In this document: one piece after another, positions 46,297 to 54,172 of the stretch
Numbering within the stretch: position 1 is the stretch's first letter
Layout of the letters: every line of letters starts with the position of its first letter
DNA from: CAZEMR01 sp964513465
Lineage (GTDB): Bacteria; Bacteroidota; Ignavibacteria; Kapaibacteriales; UBA2268
Direction of reading: 5' to 3'
Length of the DNA: 62,738 nucleotides
NCBI GenBank assembly: GCA_964513465.1
Contig: CAZEMR010000009.1
Span: forward strand, 1-62,738
Position numbers and translations under genes: made by a program
Notes under the pieces: generated by a model
The model's input: the letters and a program-made list of their open reading frames with translations, nothing else
Database searches by the model: none
What the model was told of the DNA's origin: nothing

Positions 46297-47343
46297 TCAG
46301 TGGATGCTGCGCTTCATTAGCTGGGCAATGCGGCGATCGCGGCGGTGCTTGGCGAGCTGCCTCAGGTCGACCACGCGGTCTTTCTCGTCCACGATTTCGA
46401 CTCCGAGCATGGTCTCGAGGACGTCCTCCATCGTCAGCAATCCCTCGACTCCGCCGTATTCATCGACGACCACGAAAAGGTGCTCGCGGCGTTCGAGGAA
46501 TTTGTCGAGCGCGTTGTCCAGCTCGGCGTTTTCGGGAATGAAATAAACCTCGCGAGCGAGGCTGCGCAGCGATGTCGAATAATTGCCACGGACAGCTTCG
46601 GCCAGTACATCCTTCGAAAGCACGTATCCGATAATGCCTTCGTCCACCGATTCGCCCTCCCAAATTGGGAAGCGGGAATACATCATCATCTCCTGGCGTT
46701 TATATATACTTCCCACGTCTGAATCGGCCTCCCAGCTGAATACAACCGTGCGCGGAGTCATAACGTCGCTGACCAATACGTTCGAAAATTGCATGATATT
46801 TTTTAAAATTCGATATTCGCCGGCTTCGAGAGAACCGTCCTCGCGAGCGGATTCGAACAGCGCGTCAATTTCCTGCCGGGCGAGTTCCTCGTATTTTCTG
46901 CCGTTGATTTTGGCGCTTATCCAGTCCGTAAATGCGATATAGGGCGCCGTTAGCGTCCGAAGAAACGACAGCACCGGTGTCTGACCCGGGCCGACCACAT
47001 CGGACAGCCGCATCCCAAGCGCAAATAAAATCGAACGCGAAATAAATGCGAATGCAAAAACTGCGATAATTAAATATGACACCGACAGATAGGTCTGGAA
47101 ATTCTGGTAAGCAAATAAGCCTGCGAGAGTTGCGGCTATCATGTATGACGACATCTCAAGCGACTGATATCCATGATTGATTTCTTCGTAATGGAGCTTA
47201 AGGTCTTTAAGCCGCAGAGTCGATGCCGAATCGGAATCAAGGATTTCTTTCAGTTTATCCTGAGACAAATATGACAGAACGGAAGACAAAAAAGCGATAT
47301 AATTGCCGCAAAGAATAAATAAAATGGATAAAAATATCTCCAT
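46297..47343 (-). CDS. CNNM/CBS-domain membrane protein (HlyC/CorC family)
   Basis: 348 residues. The N-terminal DUF21/CNNM transmembrane domain (~1-150, three to four helices) is followed by a CBS pair (~195-330) with MTPRTVVFSW and VDEYGGVEGLLTMEDVLE. Homologues take part in magnesium or cobalt efflux. The C-terminal CorC/HlyC domain found in many members is missing; the protein stops soon after the second CBS. A GGAGG sequence lies unusually far upstream and can pair to form a hairpin next to the ATG. Confidence 0.88.
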   Translation of the reverse strand: MEIFLSILFILCGNYIAFLSSVLSYLSQDKLKEILDSDSASTLRLKDLKLHYEEINHGYQSLEMSSYMIAATLAGLFAYQNFQTYLSVSYLIIAVFAFAFISRSILFALGMRLSDVVGPGQTPVLSFLRTLTAPYIAFTDWISAKINGRKYEELARQEIDALFESAREDGSLEAGEYRILKNIMQFSNVLVSDVMTPRTVVFSWEADSDVGSIYKRQEMMMYSRFPIWEGESVDEGIIGYVLSKDVLAEAVRGNYSTSLRSLAREVYFIPENAELDNALDKFLERREHLFVVVDEYGGVEGLLTMEDVLETMLGVEIVDEKDRVVDLRQLAKHRRDRRIAQLMKRSIH

Positions 47344-47456
47344 GGTGGGACGAATCCACCTCCGCCAATGTTCTACATATTCAGGTTATTCAATATTAAT
47401 ATATTTTTCAGAAAAAACAAATTAATCGGGGCAATATATCTGTATTTCAAAAATAT

Positions 47457-47759
47457 TTAATGAAACATTTTCCCGAATATCGCATGATAAAGCTCGAGTG
47501 CGAGCACAACCGCAAATATTACTATCGCTGTCCATTCGCAAACACGGCTGAACATTCGCCGCGAGCCACGGATTTCGGAGTTAGTCACTCCCAATCCTGG
47601 CAATAGCCCCGGATCGCGCGCCAGAAAGCCGACACCAAATATGATAAATGCTGCGGTTGCCGCAGGCCTGCCGGGGTCGCCTCCTTTAATTATATATAAT
47701 ATAATACCGAGCGCACCGACTGCGATCATCCCGAGTCCGATTTTTGCGTCTTTAGTCAT
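47457..47759 (-). CDS. Small membrane protein
   Basis: 100 residues, no family recognised. Three hydrophobic segments are visible (~8-24, ~33-46, ~72-92), so an inner-membrane location is likely. The start lies 2 nt after the stop of the PQQ/TonB fusion gene, making it the third gene of that operon. A ~110-nt A/T-rich gap separates it from the CNNM gene. Confidence 0.7.
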   Translation of the reverse strand: MTKDAKIGLGMIAVGALGIILYIIKGGDPGRPAATAAFIIFGVGFLARDPGLLPGLGVTNSEIRGSRRMFSRVCEWTAIVIFAVVLALELYHAIFGKMFH

Positions 47760-47761
47760 AA

Positions 47762-49132
47762 CTATCTTATTCTGAATGGTATTTTAATTCTTATCCAGCG
47801 AGCTTCCTCGAAGTCGAAGGGGCCTAATTCCGCCGCGGCGATTGCTTCTTTTACCTCATCGGTGAGCAGCGGATGCGGGCTGCGCTCAACGTATTCCGCA
47901 AGCACTCCGCCGTCGGGTTCCACAAGCAGCACTATGCTGACCAGTCCGGCGATGTTTTGCTTTTGAGCGAATTCTGGATATTCAATGTTTTTAGCAATTT
48001 TCATTAGCGTTGGCCGGTCAGTGTCATACATTTTAAGACCACTGCTTTTAGCGGAAAAATCGAAAAGCTCTTCGGGTGCGGCCCCGTCGATATCCTTGAT
48101 TCGCCATAGCTTACCGCCGGCGAGATAATAAATATATCCGCGATGAATCAGCGGCCTCGAGATCGTATCGCATGGGATTGCGTGCGGCCTCAGCATATAT
48201 CCTTTGGCAATATCCGCCCGGCGGATTTCGCAAACGCCCGGCGCGTCGCTTTCACTGAAGTAATAAACTGTACTGCCGTTTTTGATAATGCTGCGGGCTT
48301 CGATATCGTTGCCGGGCAGTGCGTAACGCGATTCCCATTTCTTCATTTCGCTGATTGCGATCGATTCGTCATTATATTTATATACGACAAATTCATTATC
48401 AATTACCAGCGGTGTGACCTCATCGCCCCATTTGCCCTCGGGAGTGTACCAGAATATTTCGCCGCTCGAGCAGCTCATTTTACGCGTGCGGCCGTCCACG
48501 CTGGCAACAAACAGCGCACCATCGGCAATCGATGCCGGCGCTGCGCAGCGTACGGTGATTTCTTTTTCCCACTCCGTTTTGCCGGTAGATTTATCCAGTG
48601 CATAATAATTGGATTTATCGCTTCCGAAATATAGATGCTCGCCGAGCGTGAGGGAATTGGTCGCGTCGCCCCAGAGCCGTCGCGTCCAGACTGTATCGCG
48701 GGCGACTGCGTCATAGCAGACGATCGTCGCGCGGTCTGAGCCGAAGAATATGCGTCCGCCATCGGCAACCGGAGCTGCAAGGCATCCAAAATCAATATAA
48801 TCCCGGAATATTTCATTGCCTGTGTGCAAATCAAGCGCCGAGATGCTGCGATCGGCGTTCATAGATATGACAAGCGAATCGAACGCGATAAATCCCGACA
48901 CTGGGCACCAGGAATATTCGGCTGGAATTTTAGCTGTGAAAATTCCCGGAGTATGATTCCACAATTCTTTATGCAATGAAATATCGTATCCGAAAAGCGT
49001 AGTGCCATCGGAAATTACAACGATATTATCCTGAATATAAAAATCATAGGCCGGACCGTCCGGATACTCATGGCTAAATATATAATTGACTGAAAATAAT
49101 AAACTTATTAAAAATATTGCGGTCAATCTCAT
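47762..49132 (-). CDS. PQQ-type beta-propeller fused to a TonB C-terminal domain
   Basis: 456 residues. A signal peptide or N-terminal anchor (MRLTAIFLISLLFS) is followed by a PQQ-like propeller (~25-360) with repeats such as LFGYDISLHKELW, ISALDLHTGNEIF, IVCYDAVARDTVW and YYALDKSTGKTEW. The last ~80 residues form a TonB C-terminal domain (YPEFAQKQNIAGLVSIVLLVEPDGG, IPFRIR). Ordinary TonB has an N-terminal helix that contacts ExbB/ExbD and a Pro-rich spacer, both lacking here, so PMF coupling is doubtful. The chosen ATG overlaps the upstream stop (ATGA); another ATG lies five codons upstream. Confidence 0.85.
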   Translation of the reverse strand: MRLTAIFLISLLFSVNYIFSHEYPDGPAYDFYIQDNIVVISDGTTLFGYDISLHKELWNHTPGIFTAKIPAEYSWCPVSGFIAFDSLVISMNADRSISALDLHTGNEIFRDYIDFGCLAAPVADGGRIFFGSDRATIVCYDAVARDTVWTRRLWGDATNSLTLGEHLYFGSDKSNYYALDKSTGKTEWEKEITVRCAAPASIADGALFVASVDGRTRKMSCSSGEIFWYTPEGKWGDEVTPLVIDNEFVVYKYNDESIAISEMKKWESRYALPGNDIEARSIIKNGSTVYYFSESDAPGVCEIRRADIAKGYMLRPHAIPCDTISRPLIHRGYIYYLAGGKLWRIKDIDGAAPEELFDFSAKSSGLKMYDTDRPTLMKIAKNIEYPEFAQKQNIAGLVSIVLLVEPDGGVLAEYVERSPHPLLTDEVKEAIAAAELGPFDFEEARWIRIKIPFRIR

Positions 49133-49764
49133 TGGCCGTTCCGCCATTCCTTATCGACCACCTTGATTCGCCCGAGATTATTCATAAGACCGAATGGTGT
49201 GGAAATGATGGGCCGGACGTAAAGCGTTATCTTCGAAGGGCTTCCGCCGACTCCGCCAATATTCAGCGCCAGATTCACAAGATTTTCGTAGCTGCGGTTT
49301 GCGAAGAAATTATACAGGTCAAGCTCCATTTTCAGAGGGATCGTTACCTCGCGGCCGGTGCCGGGAATAATTACTTCCTTATCGAACGAACCGGAAATCG
49401 TCTCCACATTGTCGATATAAAGCTCCCAATCCATATTGGTAAGCCGGGCGTCGGTGGATTTTGTGTCGCCCTTGCCATCGTTCGGATTCTTAACGCCGAG
49501 ATTGAGGATAAACGAAGCGGGCAGACGTTTTTGAGCAAAATTCTGAGTCAGCCGCGCGCCCTCGATCAGTGAAAAGTCATCGAGCTTCTTTTTGTCCTCG
49601 ATCCGAATACCGGAAATGGCGAAATTATTAACGCTTTCGAGCTTGAACTCGCAGCGCTGCAGATTGGTGACGCTCTGCTGAATATTTTTAAGAGCGGCGC
49701 ATCCAGCCAGCATAAATGCGATAACCACAAAAGCCAGCATAGGGATAAGATATTTTCTCGACAT
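49129..49764 (-). CDS. LEA14/WHy-like lipoprotein
   Basis: 211 residues. Lipobox LAGC puts the lipidated Cys at 22. The mature part resembles the LEA type 2 (water stress and hypersensitive response) beta-sandwich, with FILNLGVKNPN, MDWELYIDNVETISGSF and TIPLKMELDLYNFF. Bacterial members are envelope lipoproteins of poorly known function. It is the first gene of an operon with the PQQ/TonB fusion (ATGA overlap) and the small membrane protein. Confidence 0.78.
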   Translation of the reverse strand: MSRKYLIPMLAFVVIAFMLAGCAALKNIQQSVTNLQRCEFKLESVNNFAISGIRIEDKKKLDDFSLIEGARLTQNFAQKRLPASFILNLGVKNPNDGKGDTKSTDARLTNMDWELYIDNVETISGSFDKEVIIPGTGREVTIPLKMELDLYNFFANRSYENLVNLALNIGGVGGSPSKITLYVRPIISTPFGLMNNLGRIKVVDKEWRNGQ

Positions 49765-49883
49765 AATTTTCTCCGCAAATTTGGAATAATCGAATTCTGA
49801 TAATCAAATTTAATTCTAAAAAAGACGCAATTGCGAGAAAAAGATTTATATAAAAATCGAAATTCCACCGGACAAACGAGAAA

Positions 49884-49910
49884 TGCCCGTACCGCGCAAG
49901 CAGCCGGGCA
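49884..49910 (-). terminator. Hairpin downstream of the response regulator
   Basis: TGCCCG (49884-49889) pairs with CGGGCA (49905-49910). Read on the minus strand it lies 27 nt after the response regulator stop and is followed by TTTCTCGTTTG. Confidence 0.5.
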
Positions 49911-49937
49911 TAGATATTTAAATATTAAAATTTTCGA

Positions 49938-50423
49938 TTAAACCTCTGCGTCTACCTCGGAAAGCATACCGGGCACCTGGTCGGCGTTTATGTCGCCATT
50001 GACCAGCTTTTCGAGGATTTCGGCCAGCTTTTTGGATTTTTTCTTTTCGATGTTCAGCGACGAAAGCAGCTTGACCTTGGCGATCAGTAGTTTTTCCTCG
50101 ATTGGTTTGCTGAGGAAATCGTCCGCGCCCGCTTCGATTGATTTCAGCTGGTTGGCCACATCGTTGAGAGCAGTGACAATCACCACGGGGATATGTTTGG
50201 TTGCGTCGTTGCTTTTGAGTCGTTTGACCGTTTCGTAGCCGTCCATCCGGGGCATCATAACATCGAGCACGACCGCGTCGGGGTGGCGTTCGTCCACCTT
50301 TTCGAGGCAGTCCACTCCGTCGTATGCTTCTTTGGCCTCATAGCCATTGGCTTCGAGGTATCTCCGGAGAAGTTTCGTCGTAATTTTGTTGTCGTCAACC
50401 ACGAGTATAAAAGGTTTGTCCAT
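49938..50423 (-). CDS. Single-domain response regulator (CheY-like)
   Basis: 161 residues. The receiver domain (~5-122) has the acidic pair Asp10/Asp11, phosphoacceptor Asp54 (VVLDVMMP), Thr84 and Lys106 (LSKP), the full set for phosphotransfer. The C-terminal ~40 residues are helical and charged, without a DNA-binding domain. No kinase gene is adjacent, so the partner is unknown. The 265-nt upstream region is A/T-rich and non-coding. Confidence 0.93.
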   Translation of the reverse strand: MDKPFILVVDDNKITTKLLRRYLEANGYEAKEAYDGVDCLEKVDERHPDAVVLDVMMPRMDGYETVKRLKSNDATKHIPVVIVTALNDVANQLKSIEAGADDFLSKPIEEKLLIAKVKLLSSLNIEKKKSKKLAEILEKLVNGDINADQVPGMLSEVDAEV

Positions 50424-50688
50424 AACTAATTCCCGGTTCTATTTCTACAATGATGTTCTATCTGTGCTTCAGACAAATATAATATAATATTAGCACAATT
50501 GAGTACAAAAACTTTGATTATCCCAAATTCCTTGTTCGATCTTACGATGTAATAATATATTTTTGCGATGGCATAATATATAAATATTTTTTTGAAAATG
50601 ATAAATTAATATCTCATTTTTTTCAATAAAACCGGATTTTTTTTGACATATTTATAATTTCACATAAAAACAGCATTTCTACCAGCTA

Positions 50689-51348
50689 TCATAACGTTGA
50701 ATGCAAAACGTGGCGCACCACTCCAAGCACCTCGAAGTCGCGGTCGGGATCGAGCCTTACCGGAGCAAACTTCTCGTTCTCCGAATGCAGCCAGGTCTCT
50801 TCGGCTTTGATTCGCAGCCGTTTGACGAAAATGCTGCCGTCGATCTTCGCCACAATGATCGAGCCGTCCCGCGGCGGCGCTGCGGTATCCACCAGCAGCC
50901 GGTCACCCTCGTTGATATTTGCGCCCGTCATCGATTCGCCGGATACCCAGCAAATCAGCAGATTCTCCCGCTCGATGCCGAACAAATCAAAAATACTCGT
51001 AACCGAACGCTCCTCCTCGGCAACAATATCGTGGCGCCGGGCAGCGCCGATTGTCTGCAGCATCGCGTCCAGCTTCGAGCTGTCCATATGATCCAGGCGG
51101 ATGATATTCGTCACCCGCAACCCCCGCCGCGCCAGCCGAATCGAACTGGCCATAGCCAGCGCGTCGTGCATCGCATTAGTCATAATGCCCGAATTGCGCA
51201 AGGCGGCCTCGCGGCCCAGCACTTCCACCCGCCAAGAACAGCACCGATCGCCCAGCTCTTCGCGGATCAGATATTTTTTATATTCCTCGAACAGCTCGCC
51301 GTCGGACATCACCGCCGCGAGCTTTTGGTATTCCTCTTTCGAACTCAT
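50689..51348 (-). CDS. S24-family autopeptidase (LexA/UmuD-type) without HTH
   Basis: 219 residues. The C-terminal half is an S24 peptidase domain with Ser139 in SGESMTG and Lys176 in IFVKRLRI, 37 residues apart as in UmuD. The N-terminal ~110 residues contain no recognisable helix-turn-helix. It lies 24 nt after an XRE-type HTH gene on the same strand, with GGAG at good spacing. I infer that these are two halves of a CI/LexA-style regulator, split into separate proteins; a UmuD-like partner is the main alternative. The cleavage site is not obvious. Confidence 0.82.
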   Translation of the reverse strand: MSSKEEYQKLAAVMSDGELFEEYKKYLIREELGDRCCSWRVEVLGREAALRNSGIMTNAMHDALAMASSIRLARRGLRVTNIIRLDHMDSSKLDAMLQTIGAARRHDIVAEEERSVTSIFDLFGIERENLLICWVSGESMTGANINEGDRLLVDTAAPPRDGSIIVAKIDGSIFVKRLRIKAEETWLHSENEKFAPVRLDPDRDFEVLGVVRHVLHSTL

Positions 51349-51372
51349 TTCAGCTCCATTTAAAATTATCCG

Positions 51373-51780
51373 TCAATCGGAATTCTTTTTGTCCGCCCGG
51401 TATGGGATTTTGCCTGCGGCCACACGGCTGACCCGGTGATCGAGCCCGCCATCGGAAATATCCGCTCCAGAAGCAATCCGCACCACACGCGGCTCGCCGG
51501 ATTTTGCAGCGATTCTGGCTGCAAGCTCGCGGCCGCGTTCATTATCGGCGAACATCGGGCCCTCGCCCGTAAGCATATAAACCGGGGCAATCCCGCGGTA
51601 GTATAGCTCGGCCAGCAGACGCGCCGGGATGGAGGTACGCCCCGATTCGTAATTACGGATTTTATTGCCGGTTTCGCCCACAAGGTGAGCGAACTGATCC
51701 CCGGAAAGCCATGATCCCTCGTTGAAAATCATACGAACTTCCTTGAGCCGCGCCGCGATATTTTTATTGAATTCATCCAT
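51373..51780 (-). CDS. XRE-family HTH regulator (CI-repressor N-terminus type)
   Basis: 135 residues. An HTH domain at ~10-75 has the CI-type signature FAHLVGETGNKIRNYESGRTS and the YMLTGEGPMF segment typical of phage repressor N-terminal domains. The C-terminal part is short and disordered, with no S24 domain. The ATG at 51780 is used; the 24 extra residues of the longer frame are cysteine-rich and unlike a regulator start. It probably binds the repeat-rich region between itself and the divergent small genes. Confidence 0.8.
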   Translation of the reverse strand: MDEFNKNIAARLKEVRMIFNEGSWLSGDQFAHLVGETGNKIRNYESGRTSIPARLLAELYYRGIAPVYMLTGEGPMFADNERGRELAARIAAKSGEPRVVRIASGADISDGGLDHRVSRVAAGKIPYRADKKNSD

Positions 51781-51796
51781 AAGAGCACACCATAAG

Positions 51797-51890
51797 TGTA
51801 AATTTTGCTTGCATAATATGTAAAAAATACATATTTTACATGCGGAAATCATATATTATATGTGTAATAGTTGCATATATAATATAGTGA
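51797..51890. promoter_or_regulatory. Repeat-rich operator region of the phage-like switch
   Basis: The region holds ATATGTA (51816-51822) and TACATAT (51828-51834) as a perfect inverted repeat, overlapping TGTAAAA (51819-51825) and TTTTACA (51834-51840). ATTATATG near 51855 and CATATATAAT near 51874 form another imperfect pair. TGTAA half-sites recur at 51797, 51819, 51836 (reverse) and 51863. They suit a dimeric repressor controlling divergent promoters. Confidence 0.5.
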
Positions 51891-51946
51891 AAAATTTTTA
51901 AATATCAAATATTTTTATGGTTTAATTCATTCTGGAGTACATGATT

Positions 51947-52201
51947 ATGACGAAAAGACATTTTATCAGGGAAGATTTCGCAATGCCCGGAATCAGGGAA
52001 ATAGCCGACGAGAATTACCCCGCGCTGCCGCATGAAGTCGCTCAGGCCGATCGCAGCGCAGCATCTGTCAGGCTGATCGGAGAATTCGCTGCCGCACTTG
52101 CCGACAAAGGCCTTATCGACTGCGACAACGCCGCCGACATAAAATTCATAGTGGAAGATTATTTGCAATCAGGCGCAGCCACTGGCGATTTATGCTATTG
52201 A
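51947..52201 (+). CDS. Small hypothetical protein, divergent from the XRE regulator
   Basis: 84 residues, no family recognised. It has an Ala- and Asp-rich soluble composition and no membrane segment. GGAG at 51934-51937 sits nine nt before the ATG at 51947, so that start is preferred over the ATG at 51941. It is followed after 30 nt by the Mor-like gene and probably cotranscribed from the operator region. Position suggests a phage-type early or regulatory protein. Confidence 0.55.
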   Translation: MTKRHFIREDFAMPGIREIADENYPALPHEVAQADRSAASVRLIGEFAAALADKGLIDCDNAADIKFIVEDYLQSGAATGDLCY

Positions 52202-52231
52202 TGTTGAATCACTTACAGGATATTATTTTTA

Positions 52232-52498
52232 ATGAAACAAGATATTTATGAAATGATTCGCCGCGAAGACCTCGAAGGAGACCTTGGAATCCTGGCCGAC
52301 ATCTGCGGCATGGAAACCGTCCGCAAAGTAATGCGCGAAATGAATGGACTGACAATATACATACCCAAAATCAGCCGCTTGCATGTATTTATCGACCGCT
52401 ACCTCGAAGACAACCCGGAACGCGACTTGAAGCTGATCGCCTGCGATCTTGGAGTTTCGGCCACATTCATCCGCAAACGGCTCGGATTATCCCGATAA
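52232..52498 (+). CDS. Mor-like transcription activator family protein
   Basis: 88 residues. The N-terminal half (LGILADICGMETVRKVMREMNGLTIYIPK) fits the Mor/C activator family of Mu-like phages, where this segment forms the dimerisation domain. The C-terminal half ends in a helix-turn-helix (LIACDLGVSATFIRKRLGLS). AGGA lies 11 nt before the ATG. No transposase or phage structural genes are in the window, so this is an orphan or remnant. A terminator follows. Confidence 0.72.
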   Translation: MKQDIYEMIRREDLEGDLGILADICGMETVRKVMREMNGLTIYIPKISRLHVFIDRYLEDNPERDLKLIACDLGVSATFIRKRLGLSR

Positions 52499-52550
52499 TT
52501 CTCCGAAATTTGCATTTCACCCATAATTTTGTATATTATATAAAAATTTG

Positions 52551-52586
52551 AAAAGGCAGTTTTCCAACGCGATGACTGCCTTTTTT
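52551..52586 (+). terminator. Rho-independent terminator after the Mor-like gene
   Basis: AAAAGGCAGT (52551-52560) pairs perfectly with ACTGCCTTTT (52575-52584), with T to 52586. Confidence 0.9.
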
Positions 52587-52630
52587 CTTACCACCATCAA
52601 TTTTCATAATATTAATCACGGAGGTATCTC

Positions 52631-53086
52631 ATGTACAAATTCAATAATATCCTCGTCCCAACCGATTTTTCCGAACAATTCCGCATTGCGATGAATTATG
52701 CTAAAGAGCTTGCCGCATCGGTCGACTCTACTCTGCACATCTTGCACGTTATCGAACCCGCCATAATGCCCGGCGATGCGGTGTTCTCGCCTCATGCAAA
52801 ATTCGTCGATGTCGAAAAAAACATTCGCGAAAATGCAGAGAAAAATCTCGCCGAGCTGAAGGACGAACTCGAAGGCGAAAAGATCAAAGTCAAAACCGAA
52901 TTGGTATACGGCCAACCTTCCGAAAAAATAATCGACTACGCAAAAAACAACAAACTCGATCTCATATGCATCGCCACCCATGGCGTCAGCGGATTCGAGC
53001 ATTTCCTGTTTGGCAGCACCACCGAGAAAGTGCTCCGCAAGGCTCCTTGCCCCGTAATCGCCGTCCGGATGCCTGAATATGAATAA
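52631..53086 (+). CDS. Universal stress protein (UspA family)
   Basis: 151-residue single Usp domain. The N-terminal ILVPTDFSE motif and the C-terminal ATP-binding pattern GVSGFEHFLFGSTTEKVLRKAPCPV (G-x2-G-x9-GS type) indicate an ATP-binding UspA. The family helps survival under starvation and other stress. GGAGG precedes the ATG. fbp follows after 60 nt on the same strand. Confidence 0.94.
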   Translation: MYKFNNILVPTDFSEQFRIAMNYAKELAASVDSTLHILHVIEPAIMPGDAVFSPHAKFVDVEKNIRENAEKNLAELKDELEGEKIKVKTELVYGQPSEKIIDYAKNNKLDLICIATHGVSGFEHFLFGSTTEKVLRKAPCPVIAVRMPEYE

Positions 53087-53146
53087 ATATTCGGAAAATG
53101 AGTGAGGGTTTGCTAAATTGCATGGCATTATAAATAAGGAGAAAAT

Positions 53147-54169
53147 ATGCCGTTGATCAAGACTTCGCGTTTTGTCACCATCGACCGCTTCATATCGGAA
53201 GAGGAAAGTATGCACCCGGGCGCAACCGGTGTGTTTACCAGCATTCTGCACGATCTCTCGTTCGCCTTTCGCATTATCCAGCGCGAGGTACGCCGCGCCG
53301 GACTGAACGACATACTCGGCCTGACCGATTCGATCAACGTACACGGCGAGACCGTGCGCAGGCTCGACGAATACGCCAACGAGGTGATCATCCGCTCGAT
53401 GGACCACGGCGGCCACCTCTGCGTGATGGCCAGCGAAGAGGAAAAAGAGATAATCCGAATTCCCGAAAAATTCAAAAAGGGTAAATATATACTCGTATTC
53501 GATCCCCTGGACGGCTCGTCGAATATTGATGTCAATATCACCATCGGCACGATTTTCTCGCTTTATAAACGCATCAACCCGGTGGCGATGGGCGACGGTA
53601 CGGTCGCCGACGTGCTCCAGCCCGGCATCAAGCAGGTCGCCGCGGGATATACCCTTTACGGCAGCAGTACACTGCTATGCTACACCACCGGCAACGGCGT
53701 CAATATATTTACATACGACCCCACCCTTGGTGAATTCCTGCTCACATTCGAGAACGTCCGCATGCCCGAAAGCGGCCAGTATTTTAGCTGCAATATGGGC
53801 AATTACTATAATTGGGAGCCGCCTGTGAGGGAGTTCGTACGCCGGCTTCAGACAGGCGAAAACCAAAGTGGCCGGATATACTCGCAGCGATATGTCGGAT
53901 CCGGAGTAGCCGATATCCACCGCACTATGCACTACGGCGGTATATATATATATCCGGCAGACAGCAAAATGAAGGAAGGTAAATTCCGGCTGGTTTACGA
54001 AGCCAACGCGCTCTCGATGATCGCCGAGCAGGCCGGAGGCATAGCAAGCGACGGCCATATGCGGATACTCGAGAAAAAGCCCGAAAGAATCCACCAGCGA
54101 ACGCCGCTGATTATAGGCAGCCGCCGCGAAATGAACGAATTACTCGAGCTAATGAAAGGTGGGCAATAG
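53147..54169 (+). CDS. fbp: Class I fructose-1,6-bisphosphatase
   Basis: 340 residues, the usual length. The enzyme removes the C1 phosphate from fructose 1,6-bisphosphate, the key gluconeogenic step, and also occurs in carbon-fixing cycles. The FBPase signature FDPLDGSSNID with metal ligands, the upstream MASEEEKE acidic loop and the substrate site YEANALSMIAEQAGG are intact. GGAG precedes the ATG. It runs 3 nt from the convergent TPR gene, with no room for a terminator between. Confidence 0.97.
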   Translation: MPLIKTSRFVTIDRFISEEESMHPGATGVFTSILHDLSFAFRIIQREVRRAGLNDILGLTDSINVHGETVRRLDEYANEVIIRSMDHGGHLCVMASEEEKEIIRIPEKFKKGKYILVFDPLDGSSNIDVNITIGTIFSLYKRINPVAMGDGTVADVLQPGIKQVAAGYTLYGSSTLLCYTTGNGVNIFTYDPTLGEFLLTFENVRMPESGQYFSCNMGNYYNWEPPVREFVRRLQTGENQSGRIYSQRYVGSGVADIHRTMHYGGIYIYPADSKMKEGKFRLVYEANALSMIAEQAGGIASDGHMRILEKKPERIHQRTPLIIGSRREMNELLELMKGGQ

Positions 54170-54172
54170 CGG

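Noticed and set aside
50424..50688. Small gene or RNA in the 265-nt gap before the response regulator
   Set aside because: The sequence is A/T-rich with only weak pairings (AAAATGA at 50595 with TCATTTT at 50614) and no convincing frame or terminator.
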